Assembly: GCA_913031205.1 (NCBI GenBank) | Contig: CAJWEM010000005.1 | Location: 1 to 59,925, forward strand | Reading direction: 5' to 3' | Source: an uncultured Gammaproteobacteria bacterium | GTDB taxonomy: Bacteria > Pseudomonadota > Gammaproteobacteria > Poriferisulfidales > GCA-002705445 | Length of the DNA stretch: 59,925 nt | Shown here: positions 1 to 7,475 of the stretch, one piece after another | Position numbering within the stretch: position 1 is the stretch's first letter | How the letters are laid out: each line of letters begins with the position of its first letter | Position numbers and translations under genes: made by a program | The notes under the pieces: model-generated | What the model was told of the DNA's origin: nothing | Databases searched by the model: none | Seen by the model: the letters and a program-made list of their open reading frames with translations, nothing else

Positions 1-55
<55 letters not shown>

Positions 56-95
56 CCTAGAAAGTCAGTGATTTTGAGGCTGATTATTACTAAAG

Positions 96-1478
96 TCAAG
101 TAATCAAAGTTTTTGCAGCCCCAAGCCTTTTAATACAACGTTCTTTGCCAAGTAAAAAAATAGTTGTGTCAATTGATGGTGATGATAAAGAGCCGGTTAA
201 GGCCACTCTTGTTGGCTTTGCAAATTCTGGCAGCTTTAAATTAAGTCTTGCCATGATATTGTCGATAAGATCTTTAATAACAGCCAAAGACCAGTTATCT
301 ATTTTATTTAAATCATCGAGCAATGATTCAAATATAACCCTATTTGATTCAACAATAAATTTTGTCATAAGTTTATCGTTTATTTCAATATTAATATCTA
401 AAAAATACCTACTTTCATCTATAATTTCTTTAATGCTTTTACATCTATCTCTCTGAGCTTCAATAATTTCAAGTATTTTAGTTTTTCCAAGATCTTTAAA
501 TTCTCCAGTTAAAAATATAAATTCATTATATAAATCATCTATTTGCGATTGTTTTATAAAATATTTATTAATATTATAGAGCTTATTATAGTCAAATATT
601 GAGGACGATTTATTTAACGAATCTAGCCTGAAAAACTCAACTAGCTCTTCAATTGTGAATTTTTCTTTATCCCCAAAAGACCACCCAAGTCTTGCTAAAT
701 AATTTACCATTGATAAAGGAAGAATACCTTCGCTTCGAAAATCATATGCGCTTACAGCCCCATGTCTTTTTGATAATCTTTTTCTATCTTCGCCAAGAAT
801 TAATGGTATATGTGTATAAACCGGCATTTCTGATTTTAGAGCATGAATCATATGAATCTGTCTAAAAGTATTATTAAGATGATCGTCTCCTCTTATTACA
901 TTTGTGATACCCATATCTAAGTCGTCTACGACAACAGTAAGATTGTAAGTTGGTGAACCATCAGCTCTTTGAATTATCAGGTCATCAAGCTCTTTATTAT
1001 TTACAGAAACCTTCCCTTTCAAAGTATCATTTAGAGTCACTTCTCCTTCCAAGGGTGTTTTAAAGCGAACAACAGCGCCTGGTTCTTTTTTTAGCCCCTT
1101 ATCCCTGTTCCTTCCGTCATATTTAGGCTTTAAGCCCTTTTTTTGTTGATCTTTTCTGAGACTTTCAAGCTCTTCTTTTGAGCAATTACAATAATATGCA
1201 TTATTTTCTTTAAGTAACTTATCTATTATTTCATTATACCTTTCAGTCCGTTCGCTCTGATAAACAATATCCTTATCTGGGTTAATTCCTAACCAGCTCA
1301 TTGCCTCAAGGATTCCCTCTGTATACTGTTGTTCAGACCTATTTTTATCAGTATCTTCGACCCTTAATAGAAATAAACCAGAGTTACTTTTAGCGTAAAG
1401 CCAGTTAAAAAGAGCTGTTCTTGCGCCACCAATATGCAAATGGCCTGTTGGGCTTGGAGCAAATCTAGTTATAACCAT
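96..1478 (-). CDS. gltX: Glutamyl-tRNA synthetase
   Basis: Cytoplasmic class I aminoacyl-tRNA synthetase that loads glutamate onto tRNA-Glu. The protein (about 460 aa, normal length) starts MVITRFAPSPTGHLHIGG, giving the HIGH-type motif at residues 15-18; the second signature KRLSKRHG lies near the middle, and a CNC pair after residue 100 resembles the zinc-binding knuckle of many GluRS. An upstream in-frame start at 1553 would add 25 hydrophobic residues that the family lacks, so I chose ATG at 1478, which has AAGG about 9 bases upstream. It is divergent from zapE and is followed by tRNA-Glu. Whether it is discriminating or non-discriminating cannot be told by eye. Confidence 0.97.
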   Translation of the reverse strand: MVITRFAPSPTGHLHIGGARTALFNWLYAKSNSGLFLLRVEDTDKNRSEQQYTEGILEAMSWLGINPDKDIVYQSERTERYNEIIDKLLKENNAYYCNCSKEELESLRKDQQKKGLKPKYDGRNRDKGLKKEPGAVVRFKTPLEGEVTLNDTLKGKVSVNNKELDDLIIQRADGSPTYNLTVVVDDLDMGITNVIRGDDHLNNTFRQIHMIHALKSEMPVYTHIPLILGEDRKRLSKRHGAVSAYDFRSEGILPLSMVNYLARLGWSFGDKEKFTIEELVEFFRLDSLNKSSSIFDYNKLYNINKYFIKQSQIDDLYNEFIFLTGEFKDLGKTKILEIIEAQRDRCKSIKEIIDESRYFLDINIEINDKLMTKFIVESNRVIFESLLDDLNKIDNWSLAVIKDLIDNIMARLNLKLPEFAKPTRVALTGSLSSPSIDTTIFLLGKERCIKRLGAAKTLIT

Positions 1479-1488
1479 TATTATTACC

Positions 1489-1517
1489 TTGAAAAATGAG
1501 TATAAGAATTGTATTTT
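1489..1517 (+). promoter_or_regulatory. Candidate sigma-70 promoter for zapE-mdh
   Basis: TTGAAA at 1489-1494 and TATTTT at 1512-1517 are separated by 17 bases, with the zapE ATG about 40 bases downstream. The site lies in the 78-base gap between the divergent genes gltX and zapE. In DNA this AT-rich such matches arise by chance, so this is only a candidate. Confidence 0.35.
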
Positions 1518-1556
1518 AATTTGTCTTAAATAGAAATAAAAATAAAAAAACAAATT

Positions 1557-2678
1557 ATGCTAATTGACGAATACAAGGCTCTTGGATCAAGAAATGATTT
1601 TTTCATTGATGCAGAGCAAGAAAAAACGATAGGTAAGTTTCAAGAATTATACAATAGAACTTTAGGCATAAAAGGCTCGAGTGAATCAATTTTAGGTAAT
1701 ATAGGATTAAATTTATTTAATGGAGCAACGAAGAAATCAAATAAGGGGATATATCTTCATGGTGGTGTAGGAAGAGGGAAAACTTTCTTAATGGATATGT
1801 TTTATAAAGAACTCCCCATAAAAAATAAAAAGCGAATACATTTTCATAGATTTATGAATAGTATTCACGAAAAATTAAATTCTATAAAAAATGTAGAAAA
1901 TCCAATAGATATAATTTCAAATGAAATTTCAAGCGAAATAGAAGTTTTATGTCTGGACGAATTTATTGTAAATGATATAGCTGATGCAATGATACTTGGA
2001 GAATTACTTAAAGGCTTATTTGCAAATAACTTAATAATTGTTTTTACTTCAAATACTGAACCAAAAAACCTCTATCAAGATGGTTTGCAGAGAGAGAAAT
2101 TTTTGTACGCAATAACTCTTATAGAAGAAAATACAGAAATAATTCACCTTAGCAGTAAAAAAGATTATAGGTTATTAAAGTTTGGTAATGTAAGGACATA
2201 TCATTATCCTATAAATGAACAAACAGATGTTAGTATGCAGCAATATTTTTCTTCAATATCGCCAGATTGGTTTAATTGGTTTACAAGAAAACCTGTTTTT
2301 GAAGGAGCAACTATAAAAATTAATAATAGAGATATTAATGTTAGATTTTTATCGTCAAACACAGTCTGGTTTAAATTCGATATTATATGTGGCAATGGGA
2401 GATCGCCAAATGATTATATAGAAATATCTAAAATTTATAAAAATGTTTTTATATCTGATATTCCAAAAATGAATGATACACATATCGATGAAGCAAGAAG
2501 ATTTATTAATTTGATTGATGAATTTTATGATAGACATGTTAAAGTTATTATCTCAGCTGAATCTGCTATTGATGATTTATGCAATATTAAAAAAATCAAT
2601 AAAGATTTTGAAAGAACGAAAAGCAGACTTCAGGAAATGCAATCTGATGAATATATGGAAAAACAACATAAAAAATAA
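1557..2678 (+). CDS. zapE: Cell-division ATPase ZapE (AFG1-like family)
   Basis: P-loop ATPase of the AFG1/ZapE family; in E. coli ZapE associates with the Z-ring and is needed under low oxygen and heat, while mitochondrial homologues act in protein quality control. At 373 aa it matches the family length. Walker A is GGVGRGKT (about residues 69-76) and Walker B is VLCLDEF (about residues 130-136), followed by the family's long C-terminal half. No signal peptide or membrane segment is seen. It lies 18 bases upstream of mdh on the same strand and the two are probably cotranscribed. Confidence 0.93.
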   Translation: MLIDEYKALGSRNDFFIDAEQEKTIGKFQELYNRTLGIKGSSESILGNIGLNLFNGATKKSNKGIYLHGGVGRGKTFLMDMFYKELPIKNKKRIHFHRFMNSIHEKLNSIKNVENPIDIISNEISSEIEVLCLDEFIVNDIADAMILGELLKGLFANNLIIVFTSNTEPKNLYQDGLQREKFLYAITLIEENTEIIHLSSKKDYRLLKFGNVRTYHYPINEQTDVSMQQYFSSISPDWFNWFTRKPVFEGATIKINNRDINVRFLSSNTVWFKFDIICGNGRSPNDYIEISKIYKNVFISDIPKMNDTHIDEARRFINLIDEFYDRHVKVIISAESAIDDLCNIKKINKDFERTKSRLQEMQSDEYMEKQHKK

Positions 2679-2696
2679 TTTTTCGAAGAGGATGCG

Positions 2697-3674
2697 ATGA
2701 ATAAACCAGTAAATGTAGCAGTCACCGGAGCGGCAGGAAATATAGCTTATGCCGCAGTCTTTAGGATAGCTTCAGGGCAGATGCTCGGAAAAGAACAACC
2801 AATAAATCTAAAACTTATTGACATCGAGCCTGCAATGCAAGCTTTGAAAGGAGTGCAGTACGAGCTCGAGGATTGTGCCTTCCCTCTTCTAAATTCAATT
2901 TCAATTACATCAGATTTAAATGAGGGTTTTGGTGATTGTGATTTTGCGCTTTTAATTGGCGCTAAGCCAAGAACAAAAGGTATGGAAAGAAAAGACTTGC
3001 TTAAAGATAATGGTAAAATTTTTCAACCACAGGGGAAAGCTATCAATGATAATGCAAGGCCGACTGTTAAAGTTTTAGTAGTTGGAAATCCTGCAAATAC
3101 AAATGCATTAATTACTATGCATAATGCCCCTGATATTGATGTAAAACAATTTACATCAATGATGAGATTAGATCACGATAGAGCAAAAGCTCAAATTGCT
3201 TTGAAATACGCAACATCAATTAAAAAAGTAAAAAAAATCATTGTTTGGGGGAATCACTCAAATACACAAGTTCCAGATTTAACAAAAGCAGAAGTAAATG
3301 ATGAAGAAATAAAAGAATTAATGAATACAAATTGGTATAAAGACGAATTTATACCAAGGATTCAAAATAGAGGAGCTGAAATTATTGAATCCAGAGGCCT
3401 ATCATCTGCCGCGTCCGCAGCAAATGCTGCTATTTCTCATATGCGAGACTGGACTTCAGGTAATAGTGACTGGTTAAGTATTGGCCAAATATCAAACAAT
3501 AATCCTTTCGGAATATCTGAAGACATCATCTTTTCTTTTCCATCAAGATGTAGCAACGGAATATTTGAAATGGTAACCGATATGGAAATATCGAAATCTA
3601 TTCAAAGCTTAGTTAAAGAAACAGAAGAAGAGCTTATCAAAGAAAGAGATTCGGTTTTAGAACTCTTAAGATAA
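2697..3674 (+). CDS. mdh: Malate dehydrogenase (NAD-dependent, cytosolic/type 2 family)
   Basis: Interconverts malate and oxaloacetate in the TCA cycle. The 325-aa protein has the Rossmann loop GAAGNI (residues 11-16), the substrate-binding MRLDHDRA segment and the catalytic His in WGNHSNTQ. These features, and the long helix ending in [11 protein letters not shown], are those of the cytosolic/chloroplast-like bacterial MDH group rather than the E. coli Mdh group. The ATG at 2697 follows a GAGG ribosome site; an out-of-frame ATG lies between. It is convergent with the hydrolase gene across an 88-base gap that holds an inverted repeat. Confidence 0.96.
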   Translation: MNKPVNVAVTGAAGNIAYAAVFRIASGQMLGKEQPINLKLIDIEPAMQALKGVQYELEDCAFPLLNSISITSDLNEGFGDCDFALLIGAKPRTKGMERKDLLKDNGKIFQPQGKAINDNARPTVKVLVVGNPANTNALITMHNAPDIDVKQFTSMMRLDHDRAKAQIALKYATSIKKVKKIIVWGNHSNTQVPDLTKAEVNDEEIKELMNTNWYKDEFIPRIQNRGAEIIESRGLSSAASAANAAISHMRDWTSGNSDWLSIGQISNNNPFGISEDIIFSFPSRCSNGIFEMVTDMEISKSIQSLVKETEEELIKERDSVLELLR

Positions 3675-3676
3675 AA

Positions 3677-3756
3677 TGAGTGTAGTTTATTATTTTTATA
3701 AATGAAATTTATTCACATTTCTACAATAACAACATTGAGGCAATAAACTACACCCA
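3677..3756. repeat. Inverted repeat between convergent genes (possible bidirectional terminator)
   Basis: GTGTAGTTTATT at 3680-3691 is the exact reverse complement of AATAAACTACAC at 3742-3753. Allowing one mismatch, the arms extend to 3677-3691 and 3742-3756. The 50-base interior contains a smaller hairpin, ATAAAT-GAA-ATTTAT, at 3698-3712. The repeat lies exactly between the 3' ends of mdh and the hydrolase gene. The long loop and lack of a clean T-run make a classic intrinsic terminator doubtful; it could also be a remnant boundary of an inserted segment. Confidence 0.55.
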
Positions 3757-3762
3757 AATATT

Positions 3763-4629
3763 TTATAATTTTACTCCTTCCCATTCGGTAATAAAATCTT
3801 CAATATATGCTGACACAACATCTGGCCTATCTTCTTGAGACCAATGTCCTGCCCTCTCTATAAATTGCAGTCTTACTGGTCCAGCAATATCCTGCTTTAA
3901 TCTTTCTCCAGACTCTTTAGGCATCCATGCATCATGTAAAGCCCAAAATACCGCTGTTGGACAGGTAATTTTCTTATGATCAACTGCTAATGTTTCCGCA
4001 TTTGTTGGTTGAGAACATATTTTCACTAAAGACTTAAAACCATGAAGACCATCGCGACCCCAATGACATAAGTAGTTCTCCTTAACATTTTTGTCGGTAA
4101 AAGCGATTTTATCATGACTACCTGTTCGCATTAGCCCAGCAAATTGAGCTACTGCTCCAGGCATTGCCGCAGCTAATACTTCATCACTTGCGCCTACTAA
4201 CCCGTTAAAGGCTTCAACTTCCAACACAGGCCAATAATCATAGGCCACAGGATTTAAAAGGACCAATCTACTTATGTAATCACAATATTTTGAAGCAAAA
4301 ACCTGGCAAACTCCTCCGCCATGATCATGACCAACTAAAATCACATTACCCTTTACCCCAAGTTCCTCTATAACTCCTTTTATAGCTTCAGCTTGGTTAT
4401 TGAAAGTATGCTCGAAATCATCAAGCGGCATCGATGATTGCCCATAACCTACCATATCCATGGCATATGAATGGAATTTATTCTCGAGATTTTTCTGTAC
4501 ATGTCTCCACAATCTTGCGTTAGTCGGAATGCCATGTACAAAAAGGATTGGCGTACCTTTGTTGTTTTTTCCATACTCCTCAAGATGAATTTCTAAATCT
4601 TGACCACAAGCGTTTATATTAACTTTCAT
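3763..4629 (-). CDS. Alpha/beta hydrolase with Asp nucleophile (epoxide hydrolase/dehalogenase-like)
   Basis: A 288-aa alpha/beta-fold hydrolase. The oxyanion-hole motif HGIP is at 32-35; the nucleophile elbow GHDHGG places Asp102 where esterases have Ser; the acid is probably Asp233 (LHDAWMP) and the catalytic His is His262 (AGHWSQ). An Asp nucleophile is typical of epoxide hydrolases, haloalkane dehalogenases and fluoroacetate dehalogenases, which work through an ester intermediate. The HDW signature common to many of these is HDH here, so the substrate is open. ATG at 4629 is preferred over 4647 because a GGGGAG ribosome site lies just upstream. The gene stands alone, with dyads on both sides; its G+C (about 43% in two samples) is above that of mdh but equals sdhA. 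Confidence 0.85.
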   Translation of the reverse strand: MKVNINACGQDLEIHLEEYGKNNKGTPILFVHGIPTNARLWRHVQKNLENKFHSYAMDMVGYGQSSMPLDDFEHTFNNQAEAIKGVIEELGVKGNVILVGHDHGGGVCQVFASKYCDYISRLVLLNPVAYDYWPVLEVEAFNGLVGASDEVLAAAMPGAVAQFAGLMRTGSHDKIAFTDKNVKENYLCHWGRDGLHGFKSLVKICSQPTNAETLAVDHKKITCPTAVFWALHDAWMPKESGERLKQDIAGPVRLQFIERAGHWSQEDRPDVVSAYIEDFITEWEGVKL

Positions 4630-4660
4630 TGTAATTTCTCCCCACAAAGCATTGTTTTTA

Positions 4661-4687
4661 TATGTAATTATGTTTATATATTACATA
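4661..4687. promoter_or_regulatory. Perfect 8-bp dyad, candidate operator
   Basis: TATGTAAT at 4661-4668 is the exact reverse complement of ATTACATA at 4680-4687, with an 11-base spacer. It lies in the short gap between the divergent starts of the hydrolase gene (4629, minus) and the J-domain gene (4713, plus), where a repressor could control either or both. No regulator gene is adjacent. AT-rich dyads can arise by chance. Confidence 0.35.
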
Positions 4688-4712
4688 GTTTATAAATATA
4701 TCTCAATAAAAT

Positions 4713-5153
4713 ATGGTTTATGCAATATCCACTATAATTATAATACTTTCAATAGTTTACATATTGAAAAAATTTAAAAAAAACTCACAAAGACTATTTT
4801 TTTTACTATCAATAGTGGTGATTTTTCTAGTCTTGACAGGGAGAGCGCACTGGATATCTGCGATTGTCGTTGCATTAATTCCGGTTGTAAAAAAACTTTT
4901 TTTAATTTTAAGATACTTACCAATACTTCAGAGGTTTAATTCTTTCTATCGTCAAAAAAAGAATAGTAACTTCAAACAATCTATGTCAAAAGAAGAAGCT
5001 GCAAATATTTTAAATATAGATGTCAGCGCTTCAGAGAATGAAATTATTTTAGCTCACAAGAAAGCAATGCAAAAAAACCACCCTGATAAAGGTGGTTCAA
5101 AAGAAATTGCTTCTAAAATAAATTCTGCCAAAAAAACGCTTCTAGAAAAATAA
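4713..5153 (+). CDS. Membrane-anchored J-domain protein (Tim14/Pam18-like)
   Basis: A 146-aa protein with two or three hydrophobic segments in its first 75 residues, a short basic linker, then a C-terminal J domain starting near MSKEEAANILNIDVSASE. The HPD tripeptide needed to stimulate DnaK ATPase is present in NHPDKGGS. A J domain at the C terminus after an N-terminal anchor is the arrangement of mitochondrial Tim14/Pam18 and related bacterial proteins, unlike DnaJ or CbpA, where it is N-terminal. It should recruit an Hsp70 to the inner face of the cytoplasmic membrane. The client is unknown. It is convergent with the MoeB-like gene, 1 base apart. Confidence 0.85.
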   Translation: MVYAISTIIIILSIVYILKKFKKNSQRLFFLLSIVVIFLVLTGRAHWISAIVVALIPVVKKLFLILRYLPILQRFNSFYRQKKNSNFKQSMSKEEAANILNIDVSASENEIILAHKKAMQKNHPDKGGSKEIASKINSAKKTLLEK

Positions 5154-5154
5154 A

Positions 5155-5907
5155 TTAATCGTTGCAAATTTTGCAGGTTTGATTCTGCTTTGTATTTATA
5201 GAATCAACTGAAAAATTTAACCCATTAACTACTAAAAGTTTTTTATCGAAAGAGGATTTGTTCCCTGTCAATATATTTATACACTCTAAAGCCATCATTG
5301 AACTTATCATTCCAACAAGTGGTGCTAAAACTCCTGCATCAGAGCAGGAATTAGAGTCAATTAGATCTTCATATATACACTCATAACAAGGACTCTCAGA
5401 GGAAAACATTGTCATCAATTGCCCTGTATAGCCTTCCACAGCACCTATAATAAGTTTTTTATTTTTTTCGACACATGCTTTATTAATAATTTTTCGAACA
5501 TGAAAATTATCTGTTCCATCCAAGACTATATCTGAGTTAGATACGATAGACATAACATCATCACTTGTTTCAATCTTTTTATTATATTTTTTAATTTCTA
5601 AAGATTTAAATTTATTATTCAAAAATTTTTCTATTACATCAACCTTAAATAAACCAATATCATTATTTGAAAAATTTATTTGCCTTTGTAAGTTTGTCTC
5701 TTCCACGACGTCAAAGTCGATGATATTAATTTTTTTTATACCTGAGGATGCTATATAAGTTGATAATAAATTTCCAAGTCCACCAAGACCAAAAATAGAG
5801 ACTTCTGAAATATTTAGCCTTTGCTGGCCCTCAATACCTATTGTTGGCAAAAGAATGTGTTTTGAAAAATAAAGAAGATCTTTATCATTAAGGTAACTGA
5901 ATTCCAT
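5155..5907 (-). CDS. moeB: ThiF/MoeB/HesA-family adenylyltransferase, probably MoeB
   Basis: E1-like enzyme that adenylates the C-terminal Gly-Gly of a small sulfur carrier (MoaD in molybdopterin synthesis, ThiS in thiamine synthesis). The 250-aa protein has the nucleotide loop GLGGLGNLLS, the NLQRQI segment that contributes the catalytic Arg, and two zinc Cys pairs: CYEC in the middle and CKIC at the extreme C terminus. There is no rhodanese domain. Sequence alone does not separate MoeB from ThiF; mobA and mobB nearby favour MoeB. It follows the DUF1244 gene by 1 base. Confidence 0.82.
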   Translation of the reverse strand: MEFSYLNDKDLLYFSKHILLPTIGIEGQQRLNISEVSIFGLGGLGNLLSTYIASSGIKKINIIDFDVVEETNLQRQINFSNNDIGLFKVDVIEKFLNNKFKSLEIKKYNKKIETSDDVMSIVSNSDIVLDGTDNFHVRKIINKACVEKNKKLIIGAVEGYTGQLMTMFSSESPCYECIYEDLIDSNSCSDAGVLAPLVGMISSMMALECINILTGNKSSFDKKLLVVNGLNFSVDSINTKQNQTCKICND

Positions 5908-5908
5908 A

Positions 5909-6208
5909 TTATTTTTTTCTTGAATTAAATTTCTCTAATTGCTCCTTAGTTGCTTCTTTTTGATACTTTTCTTTCCAAGTGTTGTATGGCATACCATAAA
6001 CTATTTCCCTAGCTTCATCATATGAAATTTCAACACCCTTTTCCTTTGCTGCTGCAACATACCATTTTGATAAACAATTTCTACAGAAATCTGCAAGGTT
6101 CATTAAGTCTATATTCTGAACTTCAGTTTTTTTTTGCAAATGTTTTATTAAAGTTAAAAAAACCTCTGACTGTATTTCCATCTGAAGTTTATTATTGCTA
6201 TCATTCAT
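5909..6208 (-). CDS. DUF1244 family protein
   Basis: A 99-aa soluble protein carrying the block FCRNCLSKWYVAAA that I recognise as the core of the DUF1244 family, small helical proteins common in Proteobacteria. Function is unknown. The two conserved cysteines (FCRNC) could bind metal or be redox active, but nothing in the sequence proves this. It is the first gene of a two-gene unit with the MoeB-like gene and is divergent from mobA, which may hint at a sulfur- or cofactor-related role. Confidence 0.85.
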   Translation of the reverse strand: MNDSNNKLQMEIQSEVFLTLIKHLQKKTEVQNIDLMNLADFCRNCLSKWYVAAAKEKGVEISYDEAREIVYGMPYNTWKEKYQKEATKEQLEKFNSRKK

Positions 6209-6279
6209 AGTAGTATTTCTCCATTAATATTAATTGTTTCTATTATAAGATATTATTCTTAATTTCTACAGAGGTGTTT

Positions 6280-6861
6280 ATGTTAGAAGTAGATGATCTT
6301 TCAATTGGAATTCTAGCTGGGGGTAAGGCAACTAGAATGAACAATCAAGATAAAGGTTTAGTAAATCTTAAGGGGAAACCCTTTGTTGAAAGACTAATTG
6401 AAATCATTAAGCCACACACACCAAATATAATTATCAATGCAAATAGAAATATTTCAGAGTATGAAAAGTATAATTATCCTGTGATTAAGGACGAAATGAA
6501 CAATTTTCAGGGCCCGCTATCAGGAATATACTCAATGTTAAAAGCAAGTAAAAACAAATACCTCTTTACATTACCTTGTGATTGCCCAAATTTTAGGTGG
6601 GAGGTTGTCGAAATCTTCATGAAAAATGTCAGTAATAAAGAACTATATATAGCTCATAACCACGAGAGATCGCAGCCAGTTTTTATGCTTATTTCGAAAT
6701 CAAAAATAAATTCCTTACAAAATTTCCTTGAAAATGGTGAAAGAAAAATTGACGCTTGGTATCAACAGAATGATCACGAATATATTTATTTTGAAAAAGA
6801 AAAGCATTTCTTTGATAATATTAATACTTTAGACCAGTTAAAAGAATATAATGAAGAGTAA
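6280..6861 (+). CDS. mobA: Molybdenum cofactor guanylyltransferase
   Basis: Attaches GMP to molybdopterin to form the guanine dinucleotide cofactor used by DMSO-reductase-family enzymes, including most formate dehydrogenases. The 193-aa protein opens with the nucleotidyltransferase signature ILAGGKATRMNNQDKGL, then the conserved GPLSGI and LPCDCPN (metal-binding Asp). A GTG at 6274 is in frame, but GAGG at 6271-6274 is correctly spaced for ATG at 6280, which I prefer. It overlaps mobB by 11 bases. Confidence 0.93.
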   Translation: MLEVDDLSIGILAGGKATRMNNQDKGLVNLKGKPFVERLIEIIKPHTPNIIINANRNISEYEKYNYPVIKDEMNNFQGPLSGIYSMLKASKNKYLFTLPCDCPNFRWEVVEIFMKNVSNKELYIAHNHERSQPVFMLISKSKINSLQNFLENGERKIDAWYQQNDHEYIYFEKEKHFFDNINTLDQLKEYNEE

Positions 6862-7369
6862 AAAAATTATAGGTTTTGCTGCTTTTAGTGGAACAGGCAA
6901 AACAACATTAATAAAAAAAATTGTCAGTATTTTAAGTAAAAAAAAATACACTGTTTCTGTTATAAAACATGCTCATCATAATTTTGACTTAGATCAACCA
7001 GGTAAAGATAGTTACGAAATTAGAAAATCAGGGGCAGAAAATATTTTAATCTCTTCGGAAAAAAGATGGGCATTAATTCATGAAAATAAAAATAACCAAG
7101 AGTTATCTCTAGAAGATCTTTTAAATATTCTAGGAAATATTGACTCTGATATTATTTTAGTTGAAGGTTTTAAAAAAGAGAATTTTCCAAAAATAGAGCT
7201 TTATAGAGAAGAAATAGGAAAGGATATTCTTTTTTATAATGACAAGAACATAGTAGCCTTTGCAACTGACGTAGATATAAATATTGAACAAAATATAGAA
7301 AAGCTTGATATTAACGATCCACAGCAAATCGTTGATTACATAATAAAATTTCTATCTTTAGACAAATAA
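6851..7369 (+). CDS. mobB: Molybdopterin-guanine dinucleotide biosynthesis adaptor MobB
   Basis: GTP-binding partner of MobA. The 172-aa protein has a P-loop (FSGTGKTTL, residues 13-21), the conserved IKHAHHNFDLDQPGKDS block and the later ILVEGFK motif, all typical of MobB. It starts inside the end of mobA, so translation is probably coupled. About 105 bases separate it from gltA, where I find no convincing promoter or terminator. Confidence 0.93.
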   Translation: MKSKKIIGFAAFSGTGKTTLIKKIVSILSKKKYTVSVIKHAHHNFDLDQPGKDSYEIRKSGAENILISSEKRWALIHENKNNQELSLEDLLNILGNIDSDIILVEGFKKENFPKIELYREEIGKDILFYNDKNIVAFATDVDINIEQNIEKLDINDPQQIVDYIIKFLSLDK

Positions 7370-7475
7370 AAAATACATAACTTAAAAAACTTGCCTATAT
7401 ATGTTAGTATATTTTTTCTTTGTTTCGGCAGAGATTTCGATGGTATAACCTCACAAGATAACAATATATGGTGAA

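Noticed and set aside
3763-4629. Higher G+C of the hydrolase gene as a sign of horizontal transfer
   Set aside because: Two 60-base samples gave about 43% against 32% in mdh, but a sample of sdhA also gave 43%, so composition follows conservation or expression and is not evidence of transfer on its own.
6274-6280. GTG start for mobA
   Set aside because: GAGG at 6271-6274 overlaps that GTG and is correctly spaced for the ATG at 6280.
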